NCBI GenBank assembly: GCA_963809205.1
Contig: CAWEIS010000025.1
Location: forward strand, 248,001 to 312,000
Origin: DATLLN01 sp963809205
GTDB taxonomy: Bacteria; Actinomycetota; Thermoleophilia; Gaiellales; JAICJC01
Direction: 5' to 3'
Length of the DNA: 64,000 bases
Under the pieces are notes generated by a model. That model was given only the letters and a program-made list of their open reading frames with translations. It did not search any database and was not told the DNA's origin. Each line of letters starts with the position of its first letter. Positions within the stretch are counted from its first letter, which is position 1. Shown one piece after another: positions 34,963 through 43,888 of this stretch. The position numbers and the translations under genes were made by a program.

Positions 34963-36855
34963 ATGAGCGCCCACCCGCTGGATCCCCTGACCCCCGAGGA
35001 GCTCGCCCGCGCGGTCGAGGTCGTCCGCAGGGACTGCGACCTGGGGAGCCGTGTGCGCTTCATCCGCGTCGATCTCGAGGAGCCTGCCAAGCCGGAGCTG
35101 GCGAGCGAGTCTCCGCCTCCGCGGCGGCGAGCGCTCGTCGTCATCCTCGACAACGACGCCAGGGTGAGCTTCGAGGGGATCATCGACCTGGAGAGCGGCG
35201 GCGTCGAGCGCTGGACGCCGCTGGACGGTGTCCAGCCGGCGATCTCGGCCGACGAGTTCGTCGAGGCCGCCGAGGCGGTGCGGGCCGATCCGGACTACCG
35301 CGAGGCCCTGGCCCGCCGTGGGATCACCGGCGATGCCCTCGACTCGGTGCACATCGAGCCGTGGTCGGTCGGCTCGTTCGAGACCTCGGACCGGCGACTC
35401 GCCCGAGCGCTCTCCTGGCTGCGCTCGTCCGACGACGACGTCAACCCGTACGCCCGCCCGATCGGGCGGCTGGTTGCGGTCGTCGATCTGAACGAGATGA
35501 CGGTCGTCCGCGTCGACGACCACGGCGTCGTGCCGATCCCGCCGGAGAGCGCGGACTACCGCGACGGTGCGGGCGGGCCGTATCGCGCCGACCAGAAGCC
35601 GCTGGAGATCGTGCAGCCGGACGGCCCCAGCTTCGTGCTGGACGGCCGCGAGCTGCGATGGCAGAAGTGGCGGATGCGGGTCGGGTTCGCAAACCGCGAG
35701 GGCCTCGTGCTCCACCAGATCTCGTACGAGGACGACGGCGAGCTCCGCTCCGTGTGCCACCGCGCGTCGATCGCCGAGCTGGTCATTCCCTACGGCGATC
35801 CCAGCCCGACCATGCACTTCAAGAACGTCTTCGACATCGGCGAGTACGGCCTGGGACCGCTGATCAACGAGCTGGAGCTGGGCTGCGACTGCCTTGGCGA
35901 GATCCGTTACCTCGACTCGTCGTTCGTCGATACCAAGGGCAACGTGCAGGTGCTGCGAAACGCCATCTGCATCCACGAGGAGGACTACGGCATCCTCTGG
36001 AAGCACCGGGACGACCGCACCACCCGCCACGACGTCGCCCGGTCGCGCCGCCTGGTGGTGTCCTGCGTGGCGACGGTCGGCAACTACGAGTACGGCTTCT
36101 ACTGGCTGTTCTACCAGGACGGCACGATCGAGTTCGAGGGCAAGCTGACGGGGATCATGCACACCGCGGGTGTTCCGATCGGCGCCGCCGGGCCGCACTC
36201 GACCGAGGTCGCCCCAGGGGTCGCCGCCGGCTATCACCAGCATTTCCTCACCGCGCGCCTGGACATGGACGTTGACGGCATCGACAACGTGCCGGTCGAG
36301 ATCGAGGCGGCACCCGTGCCCGCCGGTCCCGAGAACGAGGACGGCAGCGCGTTCGTCTGCGACCGGCGCGTGCTCGCCAGCGAGTCTGCGGCCAAGCGAA
36401 CGGTGTCGCCGCTGACGGCGCGGCGGTGGCGAGTGGAGAGCTCGCGGCGGCGCAACCGGATGGGCGGCCCGACGGCGTTCGAGCTCGTGCCCGGGGAGAC
36501 CGTCGCGGCGATGGCGCATCCCGACTCGCAGTTCCGCAAGCGGGCCGGCTTCCTCGACCACTCGCTGTGGGTGACGCCGTACAGCCCCGACGAGCGCTAC
36601 CCGGCGGGCGACTACCCGAACCAGCACGCCGGCGGCGACGGGCTGCCGCGGTGGACGGCCGGCGACCGGCCGCTCGAGAACGAGGACGTGGTGCTCTGGT
36701 ACACGTTCGGCGCGCACCACGTGCCGCGGCTGGAGGACTGGCCGGTGATGCCGGTCGCCTACTGCGGATTCCACCTGCGGCCGGTCGGGTTCTTCGACCG
36801 CAGCCCGGCGCTCGACGTCCCGCCGCCGCCCGCGGCGCACTGCGGGCACGGCTGA
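34963..36855 (+). CDS. Copper-containing primary amine oxidase
   Basis: A 630-residue topaquinone enzyme that oxidises primary amines to aldehydes with release of ammonia and peroxide. Tyr375 in VGNYEYGF is the TPQ precursor; the catalytic base is Asp291 in NVFDIGEYG; copper ligands are His425 and His427 (HQHFLT) and His585 or 586 before VPRLEDWPVMP. No signal peptide is seen, so it is cytoplasmic, as in Arthrobacter enzymes. RBS GAGGAG precedes ATG 34963. With HpaB it could convert an aromatic amine such as tyramine, but the substrate is inferred only from neighbours. Confidence 0.92.
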   Translation: MSAHPLDPLTPEELARAVEVVRRDCDLGSRVRFIRVDLEEPAKPELASESPPPRRRALVVILDNDARVSFEGIIDLESGGVERWTPLDGVQPAISADEFVEAAEAVRADPDYREALARRGITGDALDSVHIEPWSVGSFETSDRRLARALSWLRSSDDDVNPYARPIGRLVAVVDLNEMTVVRVDDHGVVPIPPESADYRDGAGGPYRADQKPLEIVQPDGPSFVLDGRELRWQKWRMRVGFANREGLVLHQISYEDDGELRSVCHRASIAELVIPYGDPSPTMHFKNVFDIGEYGLGPLINELELGCDCLGEIRYLDSSFVDTKGNVQVLRNAICIHEEDYGILWKHRDDRTTRHDVARSRRLVVSCVATVGNYEYGFYWLFYQDGTIEFEGKLTGIMHTAGVPIGAAGPHSTEVAPGVAAGYHQHFLTARLDMDVDGIDNVPVEIEAAPVPAGPENEDGSAFVCDRRVLASESAAKRTVSPLTARRWRVESSRRRNRMGGPTAFELVPGETVAAMAHPDSQFRKRAGFLDHSLWVTPYSPDERYPAGDYPNQHAGGDGLPRWTAGDRPLENEDVVLWYTFGAHHVPRLEDWPVMPVAYCGFHLRPVGFFDRSPALDVPPPPAAHCGHG

Positions 36856-36921
36856 TGCTGCGCAGCCATCCCGGCCGACCCAGGTGTCCAACTCCGCGGT
36901 AGGTGCATCGTCAAATCAGGT

Positions 36922-37212
36922 GTGCCGAAGTGGCTTGCGTGCACTCTGCTCGGACTGGTGACAGTCGCGTTCATTGGAGCGGTTTGGTTCTTCTCGTTCC
37001 ACCAGCGCGCGTCGGAGGCGCGGGTCACTCGCGTCGTGTACGCCAAGTATGGGAGGGCCGGTGCTCCGATCAGGTGCGTCGCCCAGAACGGCAACCACTC
37101 GACGTTCCACTGCCTCAGCCCCCGGTTTGGCGACGATCCTTCGTGCCTGCCGGTCGACGTGGACGCGTTCGGCAACATCTCTCTTCCCGGCGAGGTGGCG
37201 ACGTGCGAGTGA
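36922..37212 (+). CDS. Small membrane-anchored or secreted protein
   Basis: A 96-residue protein with one N-terminal hydrophobic segment, CTLLGLVTVAFIGAVWFFSF, after a short basic start, then an exported domain with three cysteines (RCVAQNG, HCLSPRF, SCLPVDVD) and a fourth at the end (TCE) that may form disulfides. No lipobox. Function unknown. GTG 36922 is supported by the position of the hydrophobic segment; an AGG lies close upstream. Confidence 0.6.
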   Translation: MPKWLACTLLGLVTVAFIGAVWFFSFHQRASEARVTRVVYAKYGRAGAPIRCVAQNGNHSTFHCLSPRFGDDPSCLPVDVDAFGNISLPGEVATCE

Positions 37213-37227
37213 TGACCGCTGGGTAGG

Positions 37228-37934
37228 TCAGCTCTGGCGGACGTGGATCTCGCCGGAGCGGATCATGTCGCGCACGGTCTGCCGCGAGATCCGCCTGACC
37301 GCCGCGTGGTCGAACCAGCCGTCCTGGGAGACGTGGCCTCCGTCCCATGCACGCCCGCACACCTTGGCGAACAGCTTCTGGGTGTCGGCGGCCGAGAACG
37401 GGTTGGTCTGATTCTGCTCGGCGCTGTTGACGGCCGCGCAGGTGCATACGGCGACGAACGTCTTGCGCCCGCGATCCTGGTAGAGCTGCGGCCAGTTGAT
37501 CGCCGTCCCCTGGACGTACGGACCGAGGTCGGCGCAGAAATCGGCGGCGAGGGCTTCCAGCCCGCCGGGGATGCGTGCCGCGATGTCCGGTGTCACGCCG
37601 GCGCCCAGGCCCTCGCGGTAGGCGACCTGGCAGATCGGCGTTATCAGCTCCGGGTGCGACCTGATCAGCTTTGCGGGTCGTCGCTGCTCGCGCCGTCCTC
37701 GAGCATGCCCTCGTCCTCGACCTCCTTGCAGATGGCCGCCGTGGCCGCCTTCACCTTGGAGTCGTCGGCGATCGTCTGGGCCACCCCGCTGTCGAGCCGG
37801 TCGCCGCTCTGGAGGAAGCTCTTGAGGCTGTGCTTCTGGCACTCGGCGATGCGGTCCTCCGAGGATGAGCTGCCGCAAGCCGCAACCGCGAGCATGATCG
37901 CCAGCGCGATCGCCACCGTCCCCATGCGCCTCAC
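37228..37934 (-). pseudogene. Cysteine-rich lipoprotein, one frameshift
   Basis: The first frame (ATG 37934) encodes a lipoprotein signal MGTVAIALAIMLAVAAC followed by GSSSSEDRIAECQKH and runs to a TGA after SSDDPQS near 37665. The frame shifted by one base continues KLIRSHPELITPICQVAY, then CADLGPYVQGTAINW, CTCAAVN and a C-terminal KVCGRAWDGGHVSQDGW to 37228. A missing A in the run near 37672 would join them into a protein of about 235 residues with several cysteines. Two separate proteins is the alternative. No family recognised. Confidence 0.6.
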
Positions 37935-37965
37935 GTTTCGAGCGTATCCATCAGACCGGACGGAG

Positions 37966-38535
37966 CTAGCGGTGCCGGCGGCGGTACGCCCGAGTCTTCG
38001 TCCGGTTGCCGCAGTACTTCATCGAGCACCACGCGCTGGACTGGTTGCGCGAGTGGTCGTAGTACGCCCAGCCGCAGCGCCGGCAAGCCTTCATCCGCTG
38101 CCAGCTGCCGTCGGCCATCGACGTGTAGACGATGGCGACGACCTGGCCCAGCGCTCCGTCGAGGCCGGGATCGAGCGGGACCAGCCGGGAGCCGTCATTC
38201 CCGAAGGCGATCGTCAGCTGGGCCGTCCGCGCCGCCCGCTCGAGCGTCTCGGCCGCGGAGGCCGTGTCGGTCTCCACGAGCCCGTTGTGCCACAGCATCG
38301 CCCGCAGCGCCTCGCGAACTTCCTTGGTGCGCGCGACGTCCGAACCGGTGAGCGGCCGCGGCCCGGCCGTCAGCCCGAACTCCTCGAGCCAGAGCTCCAG
38401 CGTTCCGGTCCGGTCGAGCGAGTCGACGACGCCGTGATTGACGGTGTTGACGAGCGCCTGGACGGTGCGCAGGGTGCCCGGCGCGTGCTCGCGGTCGCCG
38501 GGCTTGAACCGCCACGGATGGGGGCCGAGATCCAT
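37966..38535 (-). CDS. CGNR zinc finger (ABATE domain) transcriptional regulator
   Basis: A 189-residue regulator: an N-terminal stress-sensing ABATE-type domain (LRTVQALVNTVN, LTGSDVARTKEVREALRAM) and a C-terminal CGNR zinc finger with CRRCGWAYYDHSRNQSSAWC and YCGNRTKTRAYRRR. The start was moved to ATG 38535 because a strong promoter, TTGACC-N17-TAGGCT, ends 8 nt upstream and would exclude the longer frame from 38565. It is divergent from the ABC exporter operon, which it may control. Confidence 0.87.
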   Translation of the reverse strand: MDLGPHPWRFKPGDREHAPGTLRTVQALVNTVNHGVVDSLDRTGTLELWLEEFGLTAGPRPLTGSDVARTKEVREALRAMLWHNGLVETDTASAAETLERAARTAQLTIAFGNDGSRLVPLDPGLDGALGQVVAIVYTSMADGSWQRMKACRRCGWAYYDHSRNQSSAWCSMKYCGNRTKTRAYRRRHR

Positions 38536-38543
38536 GCTCTCCG

Positions 38544-38572
38544 AGCCTAGCCGGAGCATCGACACCGGTCAA
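38544..38572 (-). promoter_or_regulatory. Promoter of the CGNR regulator gene
   Basis: On the minus strand TTGACC (38572-38567), 17-bp spacer, TAGGCT (38549-38544), then 8 nt to ATG 38535: a near-consensus vegetative promoter giving a leaderless mRNA. The intergenic region to the ABC promoter contains imperfect inverted pieces ACCGG..CAAC and GTTG..CCGGT, a possible operator. Confidence 0.65.
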
Positions 38573-38630
38573 CCGCTGATACGAGTGTTGATATCCGGTC
38601 TAGGAGCTGATTCGACACAGCTGATCGCTC

Positions 38631-38659
38631 TTGAACAGTGTCGGGGAACCGGGTAGGAT
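38631..38659 (+). promoter_or_regulatory. Promoter of the ABC exporter operon
   Basis: TTGAAC (38631-38636), exact 17-bp spacer, TAGGAT (38654-38659), then 6 nt to ATG 38666. This is one of the best vegetative promoters in the window and predicts a leaderless transcript. Confidence 0.7.
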
Positions 38660-38665
38660 CGGTAC

Positions 38666-41600
38666 ATGGAGTCGACCTCCGTCTCGCGGTTGCGTGGCCT
38701 GGCCGCGCCGCTGCGGCTGGCCCGCGCCCGGATCGCCGCGCGGCCCGGCCGGGGACTGCTCGCCGCGCTGGGCGTCGCCGCCGCCGTTGCGATGCTGGCG
38801 GCCACGGCCTCCGGGGGGCGGATCGCCTCAGAGCGCGCGCTCGACCGGGCGATCGACCGGCTGCCCGCGGGCCAGCGTGCGCTGACCGTCACCCACGCGG
38901 GGCCGGTCGAGAACTACGCGGCGGCCAACAGCCGGGCGCGCGCGGCGCTGCACGGTCTGGCTCCCGGCGAGCCGGCGGCGTCGGTGCTGTATCGCACCCT
39001 GCGGCTCGATCACGGCATCGTGCTGCTGGGGGCGGTCGACGACATCGGCCGCTACGTCCGGCTGACCGGCGGCCGGCTGCCGCGGTCGTGCACCCCCGAG
39101 CGCTGCGAGGTGCTGCAGGTGGACGGCTCGCCGCTGGACGAGACCGCGACCGAGGGCGCGAGGTTCGTCACCGTCGGCACAGCCGTCCTGCGGTCGGCAC
39201 TGCCGTTCGGCTCGACGGCGAACCTGGGCGAGGCCGCCGGGTCGCGCAAGCCGCCGCCGACGCTTCTTGCAGGCGACGTCTCGGCGATGGCGCTGATGCC
39301 AGGACTGACGACGTCCTACCGGACCTTCAACTGGAGCGAGCCGCTGCCGTCGGGCATCCGCAGCTGGGAGATCGACGGGCTGCTCAACAGCGAGGCGCAC
39401 ACGCTGTCCGCGCTGGAAACGGGCGATACGAACTGGGTGCTGTCCGGGCCGGATCAGGCGCTGGTCGAGGCCCGCGACTCGGGCCAGGTCGCCGGCCGGC
39501 GGATGCTGCTGGTCGGCGGCGAGGCCGCGGCGCTGCTTCTGGGCTTCACCCTGCTGGCCGCCGTCGGCCTGCGCCGGGACTCGGCGGCCGAGCGGCGCCG
39601 CCTGGAGCGGCGCGGTGCCCGAGCGTCGCAGCTGCTGGTGTTCTCGCTGGCCGATTCCGGGTGGGTCGCGCTGGTCGGGGTCGCGCTGGGCGCGGCCGTT
39701 GGAGTGATGGTCGCGGCGTTCGCGGCCGCTGCGGCCGGGATCGACGCCTGGGGCCTGCTCCGCCACTCGGTGCTGGGCACCCCCGGAGTCATCGGCCTGA
39801 TCGTCTGCTGGGCGGTGGCCACGGCGCTGCTGGTGGCAGTGCAGCTGGTGCCGTCCGGAGCGCGGCTCGGCCGCGCCGCCGATCTGGTGGCGCTGGGAGC
39901 ACTGGCCGCGCTCGTCCTCGCCCTCGCCCGCGGCGGCACGAACGCGGGCGACCTGGCCGGCCGCTCCGATCCACTGCTGCCCGCGCTACCGCTGCTCGCG
40001 GCGCTGGTGGCCGGCATCGCCGTCGCCCGCCTGCTGGGGTGGGCGATGCGCAGCACCGAGCGGCTGGCTCGCCGCGGGCCGATGTCCCTCCGGCTGGCGG
40101 CACTGTCGCTGGCCCGCGACCCAGGCCCGGCGGCGATCACCGCAGGGTTCCTGGCGGTGGCGTTCGGACTCGGCATCCTGGCGTCGTCGTATCGGGCAAC
40201 GCTCGAGGGCGGCCAACGCGACGAGGCCGCCTACGCCGTGCCCGCGGACGTGATCGCCCGCGAGGGAGCGGCGCTGGTGCGGCCCCTGGATGTCGCGCCG
40301 CTCTCCGAGTGGCGCTCGCTCCCCGGCAGCCCGCGGGCGCTGCCCGTGCTTCGGCTGCCGGCATCGACCGCGGTCGGCGGCGCGTCGAGCGGGTCGATCC
40401 AGGTGCTCGGCGTGCCGGCCGACGCCCTGGCATCGTTGCGCCTGTCGGGCGACGGCTTCCAGCCATCCGAAATAGCCAGTCGCCTCGCGCCGGCGCAGCC
40501 GATCGCCACAGGCGGTGCGGACATCCCCGCGGGGCCGGTGTCGCTCCCGGTTACTCTGCACGGCGCGCCCGTGACGCTCGCGCTGATCGTCGAGGATTCC
40601 GGCGGCTCGGTCGCCTCGGTGCCGATGGGGCTCGTCTCCGGCGGGAAGTCGGTGCTCCACGGCACGGTTCCCCGGGCCGGCCGCCTAGTCGCCGTCGAGC
40701 TCGGGCTGGACGAGGCCGGCGCGCGTGCCGCACTGCATCAGGGGGCGGAGGGAGGGGCGTTCACCTCCGCCGACGGCACCCTCGGGCTGGGTGAGCTGAC
40801 CGCCTCCGGCGCCCCGGTCACCGACTGGCAGGGATGGATCGGCAAGGGCGGCGTCGACGCGTCGAGCGCGGGCGACATCGGATACTCGATCAACGGCGTG
40901 GCCCGGACGCTGTTCCGCGCGCCGCAGCCGACCGACGGCAAGACACTGCCGGTGCTGGTCAGCCAGAACCTCGCGGATGCGGCGGCGGGCGGCTCGCTCG
41001 GGCTCTCGTTCGGCGGACGTACGGTGCCCGCGCAGGTGGTCGGCGTGGCCGACCGGTTCCCAACAATCGCCGGCGACAGCTTCGTGGTGGCGGACGAGCG
41101 CTGGCTCGCCTCGGCCCTCGGCGCTGACGATCCCGGCGCGGGTCGTCCTCAGGAGCTGTGGCTGACGACGCCCGACCGCGGCAGGTCGGGCGATCTGCAG
41201 CGCGCGCTGGCTCAGCGCCCCTACGACGCCCTCGCGTTCGCCTCGTACGACGGGACGCTCGACCGGCTGCGCACCGACCCGCTCGCCCGCGGCATCCTGG
41301 TCGCGCTGGAGGCGGGCGCGGTGCTGGCGCTTGCGCTCGCCCTGGGCGGCCTGCTGCTGTCCGTGGCCAGCGCCGTTCGCGACGAGCGCGCCGAGCTGTT
41401 CGACCTGGAAGCCCAGGGCGTGGCGCCCCGCGACCTGCGCACCGAGCTGCGCCTGCGGGCGGCGCTGGTCGGCGGCGCCGGCCTGATCGCCGGGCTGCTG
41501 GTCGGTGCGCTGCTCTCGCGGCTGGCCGCCGACCTCGTCCAGGTCGCCGCCGGCGGCGGAGCGCCGCAGCCGCCGCTCGAGCCGCGGGCTGGATGGGCAC

Positions 41601-41716
41601 CGTTGCTGGCGGGCATCCTGCTGTTCGGGCTGCTGGCCTGGGCCGGCATCGGCGTGCTGACGCGCGTCGTGTTCTCGCGCCCGCTGCCGCGGCGGCCGAC
41701 CGGGGTGGCGCCGTGA
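38666..41716 (+). CDS. FtsX-like ABC transporter permease
   Basis: A 1016-residue membrane protein of the MacB/FtsX permease superfamily. An N-terminal helix (LLAALGVAAAVAMLAATA) is followed by a large extracytoplasmic region, a helix group around residues 280-470, a second large external region (about 510-880) and a final group of three helices ending LLFGLLAWAGIGVLTRVVFS. The two-part layout resembles LolCE or macrolide/peptide exporters. Its TGA overlaps the start of the ATPase gene. Substrate unknown; a cell-envelope lipid or peptide is plausible. Confidence 0.82.
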   Translation: MESTSVSRLRGLAAPLRLARARIAARPGRGLLAALGVAAAVAMLAATASGGRIASERALDRAIDRLPAGQRALTVTHAGPVENYAAANSRARAALHGLAPGEPAASVLYRTLRLDHGIVLLGAVDDIGRYVRLTGGRLPRSCTPERCEVLQVDGSPLDETATEGARFVTVGTAVLRSALPFGSTANLGEAAGSRKPPPTLLAGDVSAMALMPGLTTSYRTFNWSEPLPSGIRSWEIDGLLNSEAHTLSALETGDTNWVLSGPDQALVEARDSGQVAGRRMLLVGGEAAALLLGFTLLAAVGLRRDSAAERRRLERRGARASQLLVFSLADSGWVALVGVALGAAVGVMVAAFAAAAAGIDAWGLLRHSVLGTPGVIGLIVCWAVATALLVAVQLVPSGARLGRAADLVALGALAALVLALARGGTNAGDLAGRSDPLLPALPLLAALVAGIAVARLLGWAMRSTERLARRGPMSLRLAALSLARDPGPAAITAGFLAVAFGLGILASSYRATLEGGQRDEAAYAVPADVIAREGAALVRPLDVAPLSEWRSLPGSPRALPVLRLPASTAVGGASSGSIQVLGVPADALASLRLSGDGFQPSEIASRLAPAQPIATGGADIPAGPVSLPVTLHGAPVTLALIVEDSGGSVASVPMGLVSGGKSVLHGTVPRAGRLVAVELGLDEAGARAALHQGAEGGAFTSADGTLGLGELTASGAPVTDWQGWIGKGGVDASSAGDIGYSINGVARTLFRAPQPTDGKTLPVLVSQNLADAAAGGSLGLSFGGRTVPAQVVGVADRFPTIAGDSFVVADERWLASALGADDPGAGRPQELWLTTPDRGRSGDLQRALAQRPYDALAFASYDGTLDRLRTDPLARGILVALEAGAVLALALALGGLLLSVASAVRDERAELFDLEAQGVAPRDLRTELRLRAALVGGAGLIAGLLVGALLSRLAADLVQVAAGGGAPQPPLEPRAGWAPLLAGILLFGLLAWAGIGVLTRVVFSRPLPRRPTGVAP

Positions 41717-43212
41717 ACGCCGTGCTCATGCGAGATGTGTTCCGGATCCACTGCACCGCCGAGGGCGACGCCGCGGCGCTGCAGGGCATGACCCTCGACG
41801 TCGAGGAGGGCGAGGTGGTGGTGGTGCTGGGGCCGAGCGGGTCGGGCAAGAGCACGCTGCTGCGGATCCTGGCCGCCCTTGAGCGGCCGTCCGCCGGCGT
41901 CGCCCGGGTGCTGGGCGAGGACGTCGCGCACCTTCACGGCCGCCGGGCCGCGGAGTTCCGCGCGCGGAACCTCGGCCTGGTCGACCAGCACTACGACCGC
42001 GCCCTGACGCCGGACCTGCCGTGCGGCGAGATCGTCGGTCTCCAGCAGGCCCTGCGCGGCGTCGATCCGGCGACCCGACGGGCGCGGGCGATGGAGCTGC
42101 TCGAGGCGGTCGGGCTGGGGGATGCAGCCGGCGCCCGTCCCGGAGAGCTGTCCGGCGGCCAGCAGCAGCGCGTGGCGCTGTGCGCGGCGCTCGCCCACCG
42201 GCCGAAACTGCTGCTGGCGGATGAGCCGTCCGGCGAGCTGGATGCGGCCAACGCCGCCGAGGTCTACCGGCTGATCCGCGAGCTGGCCCGCGATGTGGGG
42301 GGCACGGCGGTGATCGTCAGCCACGACCCGGGGTCGGAGGCGATCGCCGACCGGGTGGTGCGCGTCCGCGACGGCCGGCTCAGCCAGGAGACGGTGGGCG
42401 ACGGTGAGGCGCTGGTCGTCGGTCGCGGCGGGTGGGTGCACGTGCCCGCCGACCTGCTGGACGGGGCGACGCACCTGCGGGCCCACCGCGACGAGGACGG
42501 CGTTGTCCTCGAGACCGCGGCCCGCCGCGACCTGCCCGCCGACGAGCAGCCGCCGGACGAACCGCCGGTGCCCGGCGCGGTCGTGGCCGAGCTGGCGTCG
42601 GTGCACAAGTCGTTCGGCGCACGCACGGTGTTCGACGGGTTCAGCGCGGAGTTCCACCGCGGGCTGCTGACCACGATCGCCGGCCGGTCGGGTACCGGCA
42701 AGAGCACCCTGCTGCACATGCTCGCCGGGCTGGAGCGCCCCGGCGGCGGCGAAGTGCTGGTCTGCGGCGAGTCGCTGGGCAGGCTCGATCGCGAGGGGCT
42801 CGCCGAGGTGCGGCGGCGGCACATCGCGGTTGTCGGGCAGGACCCGGGGCTCGTCGCGTTCATGTCCGCCGCCGAGAACGTCGCGCTGGCCGCGTCGCTG
42901 CGCGGCGTCGCCGACCCCGATGCGGAGGCCGAGCGGCTGCTGGCCGACGTCGGATTGGCCGAGCGGGCGTCGCAGCGCGTGTCGCGCCTGTCGGCTGGCG
43001 AACGGCAGCGGACGGCGATCGCCCGTGCGCTGGTCGGCGGCCCCGACCTGATGCTGGTCGACGAGCCCACCTCGCGGCTCGACCGGGCGAACGCGGCGCC
43101 GGTCGCCCGCCTGCTGGCCCGAGCCGCCCACGAGCGGGGGATCGCCGTGATCTGCGCGACCCATGACCCGCTGCTGCTCGAGCACTCCGACGTCCGCATC
43201 TCGCTGGGCTGA
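41713..43212 (+). CDS. ABC transporter ATPase with two fused nucleotide-binding domains
   Basis: A 499-residue protein with two complete ABC domains in one chain. Domain 1: Walker A GPSGSGKSTLLR, signature LSGGQQQRVALC, Walker B KLLLADEPSGELD. Domain 2 (from about residue 300): Walker A GRSGTGKSTLLH, signature LSAGERQRTAIA, Walker B LMLVDEPTSRLD. Both are of the LolD/MacB type, and the fused dimer suits the single large permease encoded upstream. The signature of domain 2 has Ala for Gly, so the two sites may not be equal. GTG 41713 overlaps the permease stop. Confidence 0.88.
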   Translation: MNAVLMRDVFRIHCTAEGDAAALQGMTLDVEEGEVVVVLGPSGSGKSTLLRILAALERPSAGVARVLGEDVAHLHGRRAAEFRARNLGLVDQHYDRALTPDLPCGEIVGLQQALRGVDPATRRARAMELLEAVGLGDAAGARPGELSGGQQQRVALCAALAHRPKLLLADEPSGELDAANAAEVYRLIRELARDVGGTAVIVSHDPGSEAIADRVVRVRDGRLSQETVGDGEALVVGRGGWVHVPADLLDGATHLRAHRDEDGVVLETAARRDLPADEQPPDEPPVPGAVVAELASVHKSFGARTVFDGFSAEFHRGLLTTIAGRSGTGKSTLLHMLAGLERPGGGEVLVCGESLGRLDREGLAEVRRRHIAVVGQDPGLVAFMSAAENVALAASLRGVADPDAEAERLLADVGLAERASQRVSRLSAGERQRTAIARALVGGPDLMLVDEPTSRLDRANAAPVARLLARAAHERGIAVICATHDPLLLEHSDVRISLG

Positions 43213-43246
43213 TGACCGACGTAAACTCCGCGCGAGGAGGTGCAAC

Positions 43247-43888
43247 ATGAGCGACTACGCGGTGGCAACACTCGACCAGATCGACGAGATGGAGGACGGA
43301 AGGTGCCCGTGGAGGCCGGTGCGGGCCCACTTCGGGATCACGTCCTTCGGCATCAACGCGTTCACGGGCAAGCGGGCCGGCGACCGGCTGATCAACGAAC
43401 ACGACGAGGCCGATAACGACGGGCACGAGGAGCTGTACCTCGTGCAGACCGGACGGGCACGGTTCGAGCTGGACGGCGAGACGCTCGACGCCCCGGCCGG
43501 GACGCTGGTGTTCGCCCCGCCGAACGTGCGCCGGACGGCATTCGCCGAAGAGCCGGGAACGACGCTGATCGCACTCGGCGGCACGCCCGGCAAGGTGTAC
43601 GAGGTCGGCGGCTGGGAGCTGTGGGCGCCGATCAACCCGCTGTACGAGGCGGGTGACTACGCTGGTGCCGCCGATCGAGCGCGGGAGGTCGCCGAAGCCA
43701 ACCCCGAGATGCCGCTGCTGATGTACAACCTCGCCTGCTGCGAGAGCCTGGCCGGCCGCTCCGATGACGCGATCGGCCACCTGCGCTCGGCGATCGAGCG
43801 CAAGGGGGAGCTGCGCCAGATGGCGGCCGAGGACACCGACTTCGACCCGGTACGCGGCGAGGAGCCGTTCAGGCAGCTGATCGGCTAG
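43247..43888 (+). CDS. Cupin protein with C-terminal TPR-like repeat
   Basis: A 213-residue protein: a cupin barrel (GHEELYLVQTGRARFELDGE, then LDAPAGTLVFAPPNVRRTAF) and a helical TPR-like part (DYAGAADRAREVAEANPEMP, LMYNLACCESLAGRSDDAIG). Function unknown; the combination suggests a binding or sensing protein. ATG 43247 is preceded by GAGGAGG at good spacing, and TAAACT (43222-43227) is the likely -10. Its last 20 bp overlap the converging PhyH gene. Confidence 0.8.
   Translation: MSDYAVATLDQIDEMEDGRCPWRPVRAHFGITSFGINAFTGKRAGDRLINEHDEADNDGHEELYLVQTGRARFELDGETLDAPAGTLVFAPPNVRRTAFAEEPGTTLIALGGTPGKVYEVGGWELWAPINPLYEAGDYAGAADRAREVAEANPEMPLLMYNLACCESLAGRSDDAIGHLRSAIERKGELRQMAAEDTDFDPVRGEEPFRQLIG

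Noticed and set aside
33736..36891. A 1051-codon open frame on the minus strand opposite the DUF1028 and amine oxidase genes
   Set aside because: It is antisense to genes with clear active-site motifs, its translation is Arg/Ala/Val/Asp-rich without motifs, and such frames are expected in very GC-rich DNA.
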